Notes under the pieces: generated by a model
Database searches by the model: none
Seen by the model: only the letters and a program-made list of their open reading frames with translations
What the model was told of the DNA's origin: nothing
Source of the DNA: Planctomycetia bacterium
GTDB lineage: Bacteria; Planctomycetota; Planctomycetia; Pirellulales; Thermoguttaceae
Direction of reading: 5' to 3'
Assembly (NCBI GenBank): GCA_030537455.1
Contig: JAUNMR010000029.1
Span: 1 to 51,411, forward strand
DNA: 51,411 nucleotides
Made by a program: the position numbers and the translations under genes
Shown here: positions 23,780 to 32,575 of the stretch, one piece after another
Position numbering within the stretch: position 1 is the first letter of the stretch
How the letters are laid out: every line of letters starts with the position of its first letter

Positions 23780-26440
23780 ATGATCGAACCTGTTACTCTT
23801 ATCCCCGAAGTTTTTTCACGCGACCTTGGCTTACCGGTCGATCAAATTCGCGCAACTCTCGAGCTTATCGAAAGCGGTTGCTCCGTGTCCTTTATAGCGC
23901 GTTATCGTAAGGAACAAACGTGTAATCTTTCCGAACAAGACGTCGCGCGTATCGCCGATCTATATGCCAAACGTCGACAGATCGCCGATCGTAAATACTC
24001 TTATCTCAAAACGATCGAAGCGCTCGGTAAACTCACGCCAGAGTTGGAGGAGCAAATCCGTAGCGCGCGTACTTCCCAAGTTCTGGAGGATCTCTATCTT
24101 CCTTTCCGTAGTAAAAATAACCAAGCGGCTCATCAGGCCGTTGCGAACGGTCTAGGCGCGCTCGCCGACGCTATTTTAAACGCTACAGACGGCGCGCAAG
24201 ATCTCAACGAACTGGCGCAAAGCTACGTCAACCCCTATAACAATGTCATGACGGTTCAGGACGCGCTCAATGGCGCCGCTACGATTATTGCCGAACGCGT
24301 CGCGGAGGACATTGAACTGCGTCAAAAGGCGCGCGAGGTCATTGCTCACACCGGAAAATTATCGATCACAAGCCCTGAAAACACCGCCGACGCCGCGACC
24401 GACGCTCAAAAGAACGCATACGAGAACGTCCACGACCCGGTGAAAGTCGAACGCTATAAGGAAAAAATCCGCGGCGATAAGGAATTTGAACGACTCGTTA
24501 ATTCCACTTTGCCGTTACGTAAGCTTGCCGCGTCTGACGCGCTCCTGCTATTTCGCGCTGAAAAGCTCGACGCCGTACGCTTAAATCTCCAGTTCGACTC
24601 TGAACAGATTCTTGAATCCGCTTACGAACGTTATCTCCTCACGGCTCAAAGCGAACGGCCCTACGCCGAGTTTATTCGCGCCGCTGTCGATACTGCGCTC
24701 AATACGCTCCTGACGCCCGCGCTGACCGAAGAAGCTTTGCGCGATTTGTTCGAACGTTCGCAAGATCATACGCTCGCCGCTGTTACGAAGAATCTGCGCA
24801 ACGTCCTTTTGCGTAAACCTCTGACCGGTCGTCGCATTCTTGCGCTCGCGTCCCAACTCTCGAGCAGTACCGCGCAATGCGTCGCGATCGACCAGTTTGG
24901 CAATCTTCTCGAGAGCGCGACGGTTTATCTCATCGGTTCGAATCGCCACGAGGAACGCGCGATCGCTACAATGACCGCGCTGATTCGCAAATATAATCTT
25001 TCCGTGGTCGCTATAGCGCTGGGAGTAAGCAAAAACGGCGAAGCGTTTGTCTCTAAAATGCTCAAAGAAAATTTCGCGGATCAAGACGTCGCCTATTTCA
25101 TCGTAGACGACAGCGGCGCCCCGCTCGACGCGGAAGCGGAAGCGGAACTCTTCGGAAAGGGTTCGAGCTTCTCATTTGCGAGCGAACGTGAGAAGCGTTG
25201 TCGCTTGGCGCTGTCCGTCGCGCGACGCGCGCTCAATCCGATCCTGGAATATTCCCGTCTGAATCCCGAAACGCTCTCGCTCGGCTTGCGCCAGCGCACG
25301 CTCAATCGTAAGGCGTTGCGCGACGCGGTCACGGCGGAATTCTCGCGTTGCGTCAATCTTTTCGGGGTCGATCTTAACCGCGTCGACGCCGCGTTGTTAC
25401 GCTACGTTTCGGGGCTGAATGCCGCGACCGCGAAGATTATCGTCGATTATCGTAACGCGCACGGATCGTTTAAAACGCTCTCGGAACTTCCGGGTATTTC
25501 CGGTATCGGCGAGAGCGCCTATCAGCAGTGCGCCGGTTTCCTGCGTATTTACGGCGGCGATAACCCGCTCGACGCGCTGGCGATTCACCCGGAAATGTAC
25601 GGCGTTGTCGATAAAATCCTCGAAAAGTGCGGGCAAACCCGCGACGACCTCAAGGACGCCGGTAAACGCGCCTTGCTCCAAGACGCGCTTCAAGCGCTTG
25701 ACAAAGAACAATTGACCACGGAACTTGGCGTGGGGCAGTACGCGCTCAAGGATATTATCGCGGAACTCCAGTCGCCCGAGAGCGCCGCTAAGGTCAATTA
25801 CCTCACCCCGATCTTAAAGAAGGGAACGGTTCAGCTCGAGTCGCTACAGCCCGGCATGGAACTTACCGGCGTGGTGGTGAACGCGACTAATTTCGGCGTC
25901 TTTGTTGACGTCGGCGCTCAAGAGACCGGCTTGGTACACACCAGCCGACTCAATACTCAATACGTCAAAGACGCGCGAGATTACTTGCCCATTGGTCAAG
26001 TGGTTACCGTCTGGGTCGTGTCGGTCGATTTGGAACATCGACGTTTGGCGCTGTCCATGCTCAAGCCGGGTACGGAATTCGTACGCACGCGTCGTCGTAA
26101 CGCTCGTCGTTCCAACGAGCAGAGCCGCGGCGAAGACGAGGCGCGAGAGTCCAGAAGACCTAAACGCGATAACGCGCGTAGCGACGATAGTTCTGAACGT
26201 GCGCAACGCGAACGTGGAGAAGACGGCGCTCGTGCTCGTGGCGCGCATAATCGTGGTCGACGCGATCGCGCGGAACGTGGCGAACGTTCACATAGCTCGC
26301 GCGTCATTGACGTTCCCGCGAAGCCCAAAAAGCCGACGCCTCTGTCTGAGGAAATGAAGCAGGGTAAAGAACCGCTCAGAAGCTTCAGCGACCTGTGGCA
26401 GTTCGCGATGCTCAATCAAATTGCCGACGATGAAAAATAA
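23780..26440 (+). CDS. tex: Tex-family RNA-binding transcription accessory protein, divergent
   Basis: 886 aa; Tex is usually about 770. Order: N-terminal helical region with SVSFIARYRKEQTCNLSEQD (about 35-55) and VLEDLYLPFRSKNNQAAH (about 108-125); a YqgF-like region (about 355-450); the helix-hairpin-helix region with LRYVSGLNAATAKIIVDYR and LPGISGIGESAYQQCAGFLRIYGGDNPLD (about 535-600); an S1 domain (GMELTGVVVNATNFGVFVD, about 690-765); and a 120-residue Arg/Glu/Asp-rich tail. In the YqgF-like part the usual GIDPGxRTGCK motif is replaced by ALASQLSSSTAQC, and the IAIGNGTASRET motif by IALGVSKNGEAF, so the nuclease-like site is lost. The RNA/DNA-binding parts are intact. It has its own promoter. 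A second, standard Tex elsewhere in the genome cannot be excluded. Confidence 0.88.
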   Translation: MIEPVTLIPEVFSRDLGLPVDQIRATLELIESGCSVSFIARYRKEQTCNLSEQDVARIADLYAKRRQIADRKYSYLKTIEALGKLTPELEEQIRSARTSQVLEDLYLPFRSKNNQAAHQAVANGLGALADAILNATDGAQDLNELAQSYVNPYNNVMTVQDALNGAATIIAERVAEDIELRQKAREVIAHTGKLSITSPENTADAATDAQKNAYENVHDPVKVERYKEKIRGDKEFERLVNSTLPLRKLAASDALLLFRAEKLDAVRLNLQFDSEQILESAYERYLLTAQSERPYAEFIRAAVDTALNTLLTPALTEEALRDLFERSQDHTLAAVTKNLRNVLLRKPLTGRRILALASQLSSSTAQCVAIDQFGNLLESATVYLIGSNRHEERAIATMTALIRKYNLSVVAIALGVSKNGEAFVSKMLKENFADQDVAYFIVDDSGAPLDAEAEAELFGKGSSFSFASEREKRCRLALSVARRALNPILEYSRLNPETLSLGLRQRTLNRKALRDAVTAEFSRCVNLFGVDLNRVDAALLRYVSGLNAATAKIIVDYRNAHGSFKTLSELPGISGIGESAYQQCAGFLRIYGGDNPLDALAIHPEMYGVVDKILEKCGQTRDDLKDAGKRALLQDALQALDKEQLTTELGVGQYALKDIIAELQSPESAAKVNYLTPILKKGTVQLESLQPGMELTGVVVNATNFGVFVDVGAQETGLVHTSRLNTQYVKDARDYLPIGQVVTVWVVSVDLEHRRLALSMLKPGTEFVRTRRRNARRSNEQSRGEDEARESRRPKRDNARSDDSSERAQRERGEDGARARGAHNRGRRDRAERGERSHSSRVIDVPAKPKKPTPLSEEMKQGKEPLRSFSDLWQFAMLNQIADDEK

Positions 26441-26500
26441 TTAAGCTCAAGCAACTGCTGGCGCGCTCTTGCGCACGGGACGTCACAACGACGTAATACG

Positions 26501-26529
26501 TTGCGTCGAATAACTTTATGATTTATACT
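26501..26529 (+). promoter_or_regulatory. Sigma70-type promoter for the FabH-like gene
   Basis: TTGCGT (26501-26506), 17-base spacer, TATACT (26524-26529). Transcription would start near 26536, leaving a leader of 20-40 bases depending on the start codon used. Confidence 0.55.
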
Positions 26530-26576
26530 AGGCAAGCGCGTCGTTTGGCGCGGCGCGCTTGAGACGTGTTGATTCT

Positions 26577-27662
26577 GTGATATTAGCTCAAATCAGTAGC
26601 GTTGCCGCTTATCTGCCACAAGACCGGCTCGACAACGCCGCGCTGGCGAAGGTCTTTCCGAAATGGACGCCGGAAAAAATCTCGCGTAAACTCGGTATTG
26701 ACGTCAGACCAGTCGCCGATAAGAACGAAACGGCTGTCGATCTTGCGGTCTGTGCGGCTCAGCGTCTCTTTCAGGAGGGACTTGCGCGGCGCGACCAGAT
26801 CGATTTCGTCATTCTGTGTACGCAATCTCCCGATTATTTTCTGCCGACTTCCGCATGCCTACTGCAGGATCGACTCGGTCTGCCGAAGACTTGTGGCGCC
26901 TTTGATATTAATCTGGGATGTAGCGGATACGTCTATGGTCTGAGCGTCGCGAAAGGTTTGATCGAATCGCGCGTCGCGAAAAAGGTGCTCTTTATAACCT
27001 CAGAGACCTATACGAAATATATCAATCCGGAAGATCGCGTGACGCGTCCGCTCTTTGGCGACGGCGCCGCGGCGACGCTCTTGGAGGCGGTCGACGTTCC
27101 TGCCGCCACGTGTGAGCAGAGCAATGACGTTTTTTCGCGCCACGCGACGCTCGGACCCTTTGAGTTTGGAACCGACGGTTCCGGCGCGGAGTTGCTCATG
27201 GTTCAGGCCGGCGCGGCGCGTATGACCGCTACGCCTGAGACTAAGATTCCTGTTGTCGCGGCGACCGGAAACTATAATTCGCGTGAAGAACTCTTTATGC
27301 ACGGCGCCGGTATTTTTAATTTCTCTATTGAGGTCGTGCCCGAGCTGGTCAAACGCTTCGACGCCATGACGCAAGCGCATGGCGAGCGCGTCGACGCCTA
27401 TATTTTTCACCAGGCCAATAAATTCATGCTTGATCGTCTTCGTGAACTTTGCGACGTTCCAGAAGAGAAATTTTACAACAATATGCAAACGCGTGGCAAT
27501 ACGGTCTCCAGTAGTATTCCGATCGCGCTCATCGACGCGATGCGCGACGGTAAGCTCCATCCGGGCGATTTAGCGCTACTGGTCGGTTTTGGCGTAGGAC
27601 TCTCCTGGGGCGCGTGTCTGGCGCGCCTTCCAGAGACCTTCCGCGTGGCGTCGTTGCGCTAA
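26577..27662 (+). CDS. 3-oxoacyl-ACP synthase III (FabH-like)
   Basis: 361 aa from GTG at 26577; TTG at 26559 in the same frame would add six residues, and neither has a clear ribosome binding site. The thiolase-fold synthase begins fatty acid (or related) chains by condensing an acyl-CoA with malonyl-ACP. The Cys nucleophile lies in FDINLGCSGYVYGLS, His in YIFHQANKFMLDRL and Asn in NNMQTRGNTVSSSIPIAL, the complete Cys-His-Asn triad. RPLFGDGAAATLLE and LLVGFGVGLSWGA are also family motifs. An extra loop (about 185-210, VDVPAATCEQSNDVFSRH region) is longer than in E. coli FabH. No other fatty acid genes are nearby, so it could serve housekeeping synthesis or a side pathway. Confidence 0.88.
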   Translation: MILAQISSVAAYLPQDRLDNAALAKVFPKWTPEKISRKLGIDVRPVADKNETAVDLAVCAAQRLFQEGLARRDQIDFVILCTQSPDYFLPTSACLLQDRLGLPKTCGAFDINLGCSGYVYGLSVAKGLIESRVAKKVLFITSETYTKYINPEDRVTRPLFGDGAAATLLEAVDVPAATCEQSNDVFSRHATLGPFEFGTDGSGAELLMVQAGAARMTATPETKIPVVAATGNYNSREELFMHGAGIFNFSIEVVPELVKRFDAMTQAHGERVDAYIFHQANKFMLDRLRELCDVPEEKFYNNMQTRGNTVSSSIPIALIDAMRDGKLHPGDLALLVGFGVGLSWGACLARLPETFRVASLR

Positions 27663-27707
27663 CGCATCTATTGCGCGAGCGTTGCGCCGCGCGCCTTCTT
27701 AACTCTT

Positions 27708-27757
27708 GCCCGACATAGACGCGTAGCTTTCCACACGCCGCTGCTCGGGCTATTTTT
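27708..27757 (+). terminator. Possible terminator after the FabH-like gene
   Basis: GCCCGA (27708-27713) pairs with TCGGGC (27745-27750), then TATTTTTC. The loop is long, about 31 bases, so support is modest. Confidence 0.4.
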
Positions 27758-27771
27758 CACTAGCAAACGCT

Positions 27772-29211
27772 ATGACACAAGAACAAGATAAAAACGAAAA
27801 CACCGTCGGCGCCGCCGCTCAAACGAGTCAAAAAAACGCCAAAGCTTGGGGCGGAGTCTTTACCGAAGCGACCGACGATCGCATGGAAAAATTCTCCGAG
27901 AGTATTAGTTTCGATAAGAGAATGTACGCGCAGGATATCGCCGGATCTATCGCGCACGCGCGTATGCTCTGCGACGTCAATCTGCTTAGCGCGGAGGAAT
28001 TCCGGGCGATCGAAGCGGAACTTAATGCGATTAAAGAACGAATAGAACAGGGCGTTTTTCAGTATTCCACGGCGCTGGAAGACATTCACATGCACATCGA
28101 GAAGGCGTTGATCGACAAGCTCGGCGACGTCGGTCGTAAACTTCACACCGCGCGCAGTCGCAACGACCAGGTCTCCACGGACTTTCGCCTGTGGATTCGC
28201 GACGCGATCGATTCCCTCGACCGGCTCCTGGCGCAACTGCAGCGCGCCTTTGTCGCGCGTTGTGACGACGATTTTGACGTGGTCGTGCCTGCGTATACCC
28301 ACACGCAACGCGCGCAGCCGGTTCTTGCGCCGCACATCTGGCTCGCGTATGTCGAAAAGTTCCAACGCGACCGCGAACGCCTGCAAGATTGTCGCAAACG
28401 TGTGAACACTCTCAGTTTAGGCGCCGCCGCGTGCGCCGGAACCAGTCTGCCGATCGACCGTGCTAAGACCGCGCAATATCTTGGATTCGAAGCGATTGCC
28501 GCCAATAGCGTCGACGTTTCCAGCGACCGTGACTTCGCTCTTGAATTCGCCTTTGACGCAGCGCAAATCGCGCTGCATCTCAGCGGCTGGGCGGAAGATT
28601 GGATCTGGCAGTCTACCGTGGAATTTTCCTTCCTCAAACTCCCGCAGTCCTTCTGCACCGGCTCCTCGATTATGCCGCAGAAAATTAACCCCGATACGCT
28701 GGAACTCATTCGTGGAAAAAGCGCGCGCGTGATCGGTAATTTGACCGCGCTCATGACGCTCGTCAAAGGATTGCCGCTGGCGTATAATCGCGACCTGCAA
28801 GAGGATAAAGAGCGCGTCTTCGATTCATACGATTCCGTCGCCGACTCGCTTGCGATCGCCGCCCCACTGGTCGCCGCCACAAAGCTCGACCGCGATTCAA
28901 TCGCCAAGCGTATCAACCAAGGCTACCTTGACGCCACCAGTCTCATGGAATATCTCATTCGTTGCGGCGTGCCGCAACGCGCCGCGCATGGTATCGTCGG
29001 CGAACTTGTGCGCGTGGCGGTTGATTCTCATCGCGCGCTGGCGGAACTGCCACTGGCGACCTTCCAAGACGCGTGCGACCTGATCGAGCAGAACGTCTAC
29101 GACTACCTCGGCGCCGACAATGCGGTCAAGGCGATGCAGTCCTACGGTTCCACCGCGCCGTCGCAGGTTCGCGCACAAATTGAACGCTGGAAGGAAAAGC
29201 TGGAGCTGTAG
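27772..29211 (+). CDS. argH: Argininosuccinate lyase
   Basis: 479 aa; about 460 is usual, the extra being a polar N-terminal stretch. It splits argininosuccinate into arginine and fumarate, the last step of arginine synthesis. Family blocks in order: [19 protein letters not shown] (about 24-42); [51 protein letters not shown]; and the fumarase/aspartase signature [12 protein letters not shown] (about 300-311) with the catalytic Ser. [15 protein letters not shown] follows. The fold is a helical homotetramer in the cytoplasm (family knowledge). No argG or other arginine genes are nearby. Confidence 0.96.
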   Translation: MTQEQDKNENTVGAAAQTSQKNAKAWGGVFTEATDDRMEKFSESISFDKRMYAQDIAGSIAHARMLCDVNLLSAEEFRAIEAELNAIKERIEQGVFQYSTALEDIHMHIEKALIDKLGDVGRKLHTARSRNDQVSTDFRLWIRDAIDSLDRLLAQLQRAFVARCDDDFDVVVPAYTHTQRAQPVLAPHIWLAYVEKFQRDRERLQDCRKRVNTLSLGAAACAGTSLPIDRAKTAQYLGFEAIAANSVDVSSDRDFALEFAFDAAQIALHLSGWAEDWIWQSTVEFSFLKLPQSFCTGSSIMPQKINPDTLELIRGKSARVIGNLTALMTLVKGLPLAYNRDLQEDKERVFDSYDSVADSLAIAAPLVAATKLDRDSIAKRINQGYLDATSLMEYLIRCGVPQRAAHGIVGELVRVAVDSHRALAELPLATFQDACDLIEQNVYDYLGADNAVKAMQSYGSTAPSQVRAQIERWKEKLEL

Positions 29212-29287
29212 CTTTCACGGCGCGACTTCATGTCGCGCGTAGTTCACAAACGTCCATATCGTCAGCCCTTAGTGTAACGAGGCGCTC

Positions 29288-30415
29288 ATGTCGTCGAAAG
29301 ACCGTTGGAATCAAGAAGAACCGCTAGAGCCGGATCAACTCGACGAGGTTGTGCCGCTACAGGTCGAATCGTCCTGGCAGATTCCCGAACAGCCCGGGGA
29401 AGTCGCCAGGCGCGTCGTCGACGACTCTCAGGCCGGTTGGCGACTCGACCAGTTCCTCGCCGCGAAATTCCCGCAATATAGTCGCGTCTTTCTGCGTAAG
29501 ATTATCCAGGCGGAAACTGGCGTCGACGTCGACGGTCTGCACGGCAAGCCGTCCTTTCGTCTCAAGCCTGGCTCGGTCGTGTCCTTTCGCGTGGTTGAAC
29601 CGCCGCGAGAGTCGCCGATTCCCGAGAATATTCCGCTGGATATCCTCTATGAAGACGACGACTTAGCTGTCGTTAATAAGCCTGCCGATATGGTCGTGCA
29701 CCCCTCCAGAGGACACTGGTCCGGCACGCTGGTCAGCGCGTTGGCGTATCATTTCGCCGGTCAGCTCAGTAGCAATCGCGGACCAGCGCGACCTGGTATC
29801 GTGCACCGCCTCGATCGCGACACCAGCGGCGCTATTATTATCGCCAAGAACGACCAAGCTCACGCTGGTCTGGCGGCGCTCTTTGAGACCAAAAAAATTC
29901 AAAAAGAATATTTCGCCATTGTTTTGGGTAATCTCAATGCCGACCGCGAAATTGTCGATAAACCGATTGGTTTGCATCCGCGGTTTCGCGTTAAAATGGC
30001 AATTGCCGAGCCGACCGACCCGAACGCCAAGCCGGCGCAAACCTACTTTGAAACAATCGAGCGCTTTCGCGGGTTCTCCACTATGAAGTGCCTCCCCAAG
30101 ACCGGGCGCACGCATCAGATCCGCGTGCACCTGACCAGTTTGGGATTGCCGATCTTGTGCGACAAGCTCTATGGCGGTCGCGCTGAAATCACGGTGGAAG
30201 AACTTCAGGGCAAGGTCGATCGTTTTCCGAAAAAACACGCGAACGGTCAGGAGGCGGTGGCGCAAGGGCGCCTGCTCCTGGCGCGTCAGGCTCTGCATGC
30301 GCGTAAGATCACCTTTACGCATCCTCGTACTGGTCAAGAGTTGGAGATTGAAGCGCCACTGCCGAGCGATTTGCAGAACACTTTGGACGCTCTGAGACAA
30401 TACAGGGCGCTATGA
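29288..30415 (+). CDS. RluA-family rRNA pseudouridine synthase (RluD-like)
   Basis: 375 aa. It converts uridine to pseudouridine in large-subunit rRNA or tRNA. After about 45 acidic residues comes an S4 RNA-binding domain (about 50-105: RLDQFLAAKFPQYSRVFLRK, then VDVDGLHGKPSFRLKPG). The synthase domain follows: LYEDDDLAVVNKPADMVVHP, then RPGIVHRLDRDTSGAIIIAK, whose second Asp (about 180) is the catalytic residue, KEYFAIVLG, and LPKTGRTHQIRVHL near 275. An insert of about 25 residues (VEELQGKVDRFPKKHANGQE) follows LCDKLYGG. It is likely part of a run of plus-strand genes with argH upstream and the hydrolase downstream; the 76-base gap after argH holds only a small hairpin without a T-tract. 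Confidence 0.92.
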   Translation: MSSKDRWNQEEPLEPDQLDEVVPLQVESSWQIPEQPGEVARRVVDDSQAGWRLDQFLAAKFPQYSRVFLRKIIQAETGVDVDGLHGKPSFRLKPGSVVSFRVVEPPRESPIPENIPLDILYEDDDLAVVNKPADMVVHPSRGHWSGTLVSALAYHFAGQLSSNRGPARPGIVHRLDRDTSGAIIIAKNDQAHAGLAALFETKKIQKEYFAIVLGNLNADREIVDKPIGLHPRFRVKMAIAEPTDPNAKPAQTYFETIERFRGFSTMKCLPKTGRTHQIRVHLTSLGLPILCDKLYGGRAEITVEELQGKVDRFPKKHANGQEAVAQGRLLLARQALHARKITFTHPRTGQELEIEAPLPSDLQNTLDALRQYRAL

Positions 30416-30467
30416 CGCGTGACCACGCCGCTTTTCAACGTTTAGATTTACAATAAAGCGTATTGAG

Positions 30468-31379
30468 ATGACCGAAGCACATAATAACCTAACCGACTCC
30501 AATGCGTCTTGGCGCGCGTTATATCCCTTTGAATCGCATTTTGAAACGATTGGCGGGTTCAAAATGCACTATCTCGACGAGGGGCCAAAGGACGCGGATC
30601 GCCCCACGATCCTATGCTCCCACGGCAATCCGACCTGGTCCTTTATCTTTCGCGACGTTGTTAAGGCGTTCTGTGATCAGTATCGCGTGATCGTGGTGGA
30701 TCATATCGGTTGCGGTCTTTCGGAAAAGCCGTGTAAGTCGAAATATCCCTATGGTTTGCAGCGTCGCGGGGACGACCTGATCGAATTAATCGAAAAGCTC
30801 AATCTCAATCGCATTGCGCTTGTGGCGCACGACTGGGGCGGCGCGGTTGCAATGAACGCCGCCACGCGTATTCCCGAGCGTTTCGAACGCATTGCGCTCA
30901 TGAATACCGCCGCATACCTATCGAATCGCGTGCCGAAACGTATTCGACTCTGTCACATTCCGTTGCTAGGGCGATTCCTACTGCAAGGTTTGAACGTCTT
31001 TCCACGCGCCGCGACTAAAATGGCGACCGCCAAAGGCCTTACGCAACCGGTGATTGACGGTCTACTGGCGCCCTACGATTCCTGGCGCAATCGTATCGCG
31101 GTCTGCGAATTCGTGCGCGATATTCCCATGTCGAAGAGTCATCGCTCTTACGAAGCGCTTAAAGGAACGCAGGAACGTTTGCATGTGTTTGCCGACAAGC
31201 CGGTCGCGCTTATCTGGGGCGCTAAAGACTGGTGTTTTCCGCCGGAAGTTTTTTTAGAAGAGTTTCTGAAATACTATCCCAACGCCTATGTGTGCAAGTT
31301 GGAGCAGGCCGGTCATTATCTGCTTGAAGATCAGACCGACGAAACGCTTCAGGCGCTACGACATTTTCTACAAATGTAG
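30468..31379 (+). CDS. Alpha/beta hydrolase, haloalkane-dehalogenase-like
   Basis: 303 aa, close to the 290-310 of haloalkane dehalogenases. The oxyanion/halide motif is SHGNPTWSFIFRDV (about 50-63) and the nucleophile elbow is VAHDWGGAVAMNAA (about 124-137), where Asp rather than Ser is the nucleophile and the neighbouring Trp and the earlier Asn would bind halide. DHIGCGLSEKP is typical too. The acid is probably Asp in ALIWGAKDWCFPPEVF and the His is in EQAGHYLLED. These features fit haloalkane dehalogenases, although substrate cannot be read from sequence and related epoxide hydrolases share the Asp nucleophile. No signal peptide. It starts 52 bases after the pseudouridine synthase gene. 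Confidence 0.82.
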   Translation: MTEAHNNLTDSNASWRALYPFESHFETIGGFKMHYLDEGPKDADRPTILCSHGNPTWSFIFRDVVKAFCDQYRVIVVDHIGCGLSEKPCKSKYPYGLQRRGDDLIELIEKLNLNRIALVAHDWGGAVAMNAATRIPERFERIALMNTAAYLSNRVPKRIRLCHIPLLGRFLLQGLNVFPRAATKMATAKGLTQPVIDGLLAPYDSWRNRIAVCEFVRDIPMSKSHRSYEALKGTQERLHVFADKPVALIWGAKDWCFPPEVFLEEFLKYYPNAYVCKLEQAGHYLLEDQTDETLQALRHFLQM

Positions 31380-31450
31380 CGAACGCCTGCGTTACGCCAT
31401 CGTACTGTCATGTGTGCGCCTAAACTCAAATGTCAGAGGAACATTCGTAA

Positions 31451-32521
31451 ATGACGTCTGAACGAACCGACGAAAACGCGCCTGAGGTCGCGCAACTCTC
31501 CTCACAAAATCGCCTCAAAAATCTTAGCGCGCTCTTGGAAGAGTTTGGGCAAATGCGCGAGGCGATTGAATCGGAACTTGGCAAGGTCGTCGTCGGTCAG
31601 CGTCAGGCGATTAAGGAGATCTTAGCGGCGATTTTCACGCGCGGGCATTGTCTGCTCGAGGGCGTGCCCGGTCTGGCCAAGACGCTCACCGTCTCCACGA
31701 TCGCTAAGATTCTCGACGTAAGTTTCCGTCGTATTCAATTTACGCCCGACCTCACGCCCTCTGATATCACCGGCGCAACGATTCTCGAAGAAGACGCCCA
31801 AGGCAAACGCTCCTTCCGCTTTGTCGAGGGTCCGGTCTTTACTAATATTCTGCTGGCGGACGAAATCAACCGTACGCCGCCGAAAACGCAGTCTGCGTTA
31901 CTACAGGCAATGCAGGAGCGCGAGGTCACCATTGGCAATCAGACCTATCGTCTACCGGAGCCGTTCCTGGTCGTCGCTACGCAGAACCCGATCGACCAAG
32001 AGGGCACCTACCCGTTGCCGGAGGCGCAGCTCGACCGATTTATGTTCAATGTGAAGATCGACTACCCTACGCTGGAAGAGGAAGAGAAAATCCTCACCGC
32101 CACCACTCGCGGGGAAATCGCCGTTCCTAATAAACTCTTGAACGCTAAGATCTTACTGGGTATGCAACGCTTGGTCTCTAGCGTTGCGGTCGGTCCTTAC
32201 GTGATTCAATACGCCACGCGCCTGGTACGCGCGACGCGTCCGACTGATTCTAGCGCGCCCGACTTCATTCGTGAACTGGTCGATTGGGGCGCCGGTCCGC
32301 GCGCCGGTCAATATCTCATTAACGGCGGTAAAGCCTTTGCCGCAATGGACGGACGGTTCTCCGTCTCAATTGAGGACGTTAAAGCCGCGGCGTTACCGGT
32401 GTTACGCAAACGAATCGGCGCAAATTTCCAAGCGCAGGCCGAGGGCATGACAGTCGACGCGATTATCGCCAAGCTACTAGAGACTGTTCCGACGCCGAAG
32501 ATAGAGAAATTCCAAAAATAG
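31451..32521 (+). CDS. MoxR-family AAA+ ATPase
   Basis: 356 aa. Order: VVVGQRQAIKEILAAIF, Walker A GHCLLEGVPGLAKTLTV (about 57-73), RIQFTPDLTPSDITGA, Walker B ILLADEINRTPPKTQSALLQ (about 135-154), REVTIGNQTYRLPEPFLVVA, sensor 1 TQNPIDQEGTYPLPEAQLDR, then the helical lid with VDWGAGPRAGQYLI. MoxR ATPases act as chaperones that mature or activate partner proteins, often with a DUF58 and VWA-domain protein encoded next to them. Here no such partner follows: the next gene is on the opposite strand. The partner genes may lie elsewhere. Confidence 0.93.
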   Translation: MTSERTDENAPEVAQLSSQNRLKNLSALLEEFGQMREAIESELGKVVVGQRQAIKEILAAIFTRGHCLLEGVPGLAKTLTVSTIAKILDVSFRRIQFTPDLTPSDITGATILEEDAQGKRSFRFVEGPVFTNILLADEINRTPPKTQSALLQAMQEREVTIGNQTYRLPEPFLVVATQNPIDQEGTYPLPEAQLDRFMFNVKIDYPTLEEEEKILTATTRGEIAVPNKLLNAKILLGMQRLVSSVAVGPYVIQYATRLVRATRPTDSSAPDFIRELVDWGAGPRAGQYLINGGKAFAAMDGRFSVSIEDVKAAALPVLRKRIGANFQAQAEGMTVDAIIAKLLETVPTPKIEKFQK

Positions 32522-32575
32522 CGCCGAACAGGATTTAGTCTCTCACGAACGACACGGCAAGCATTTCCACACGCT

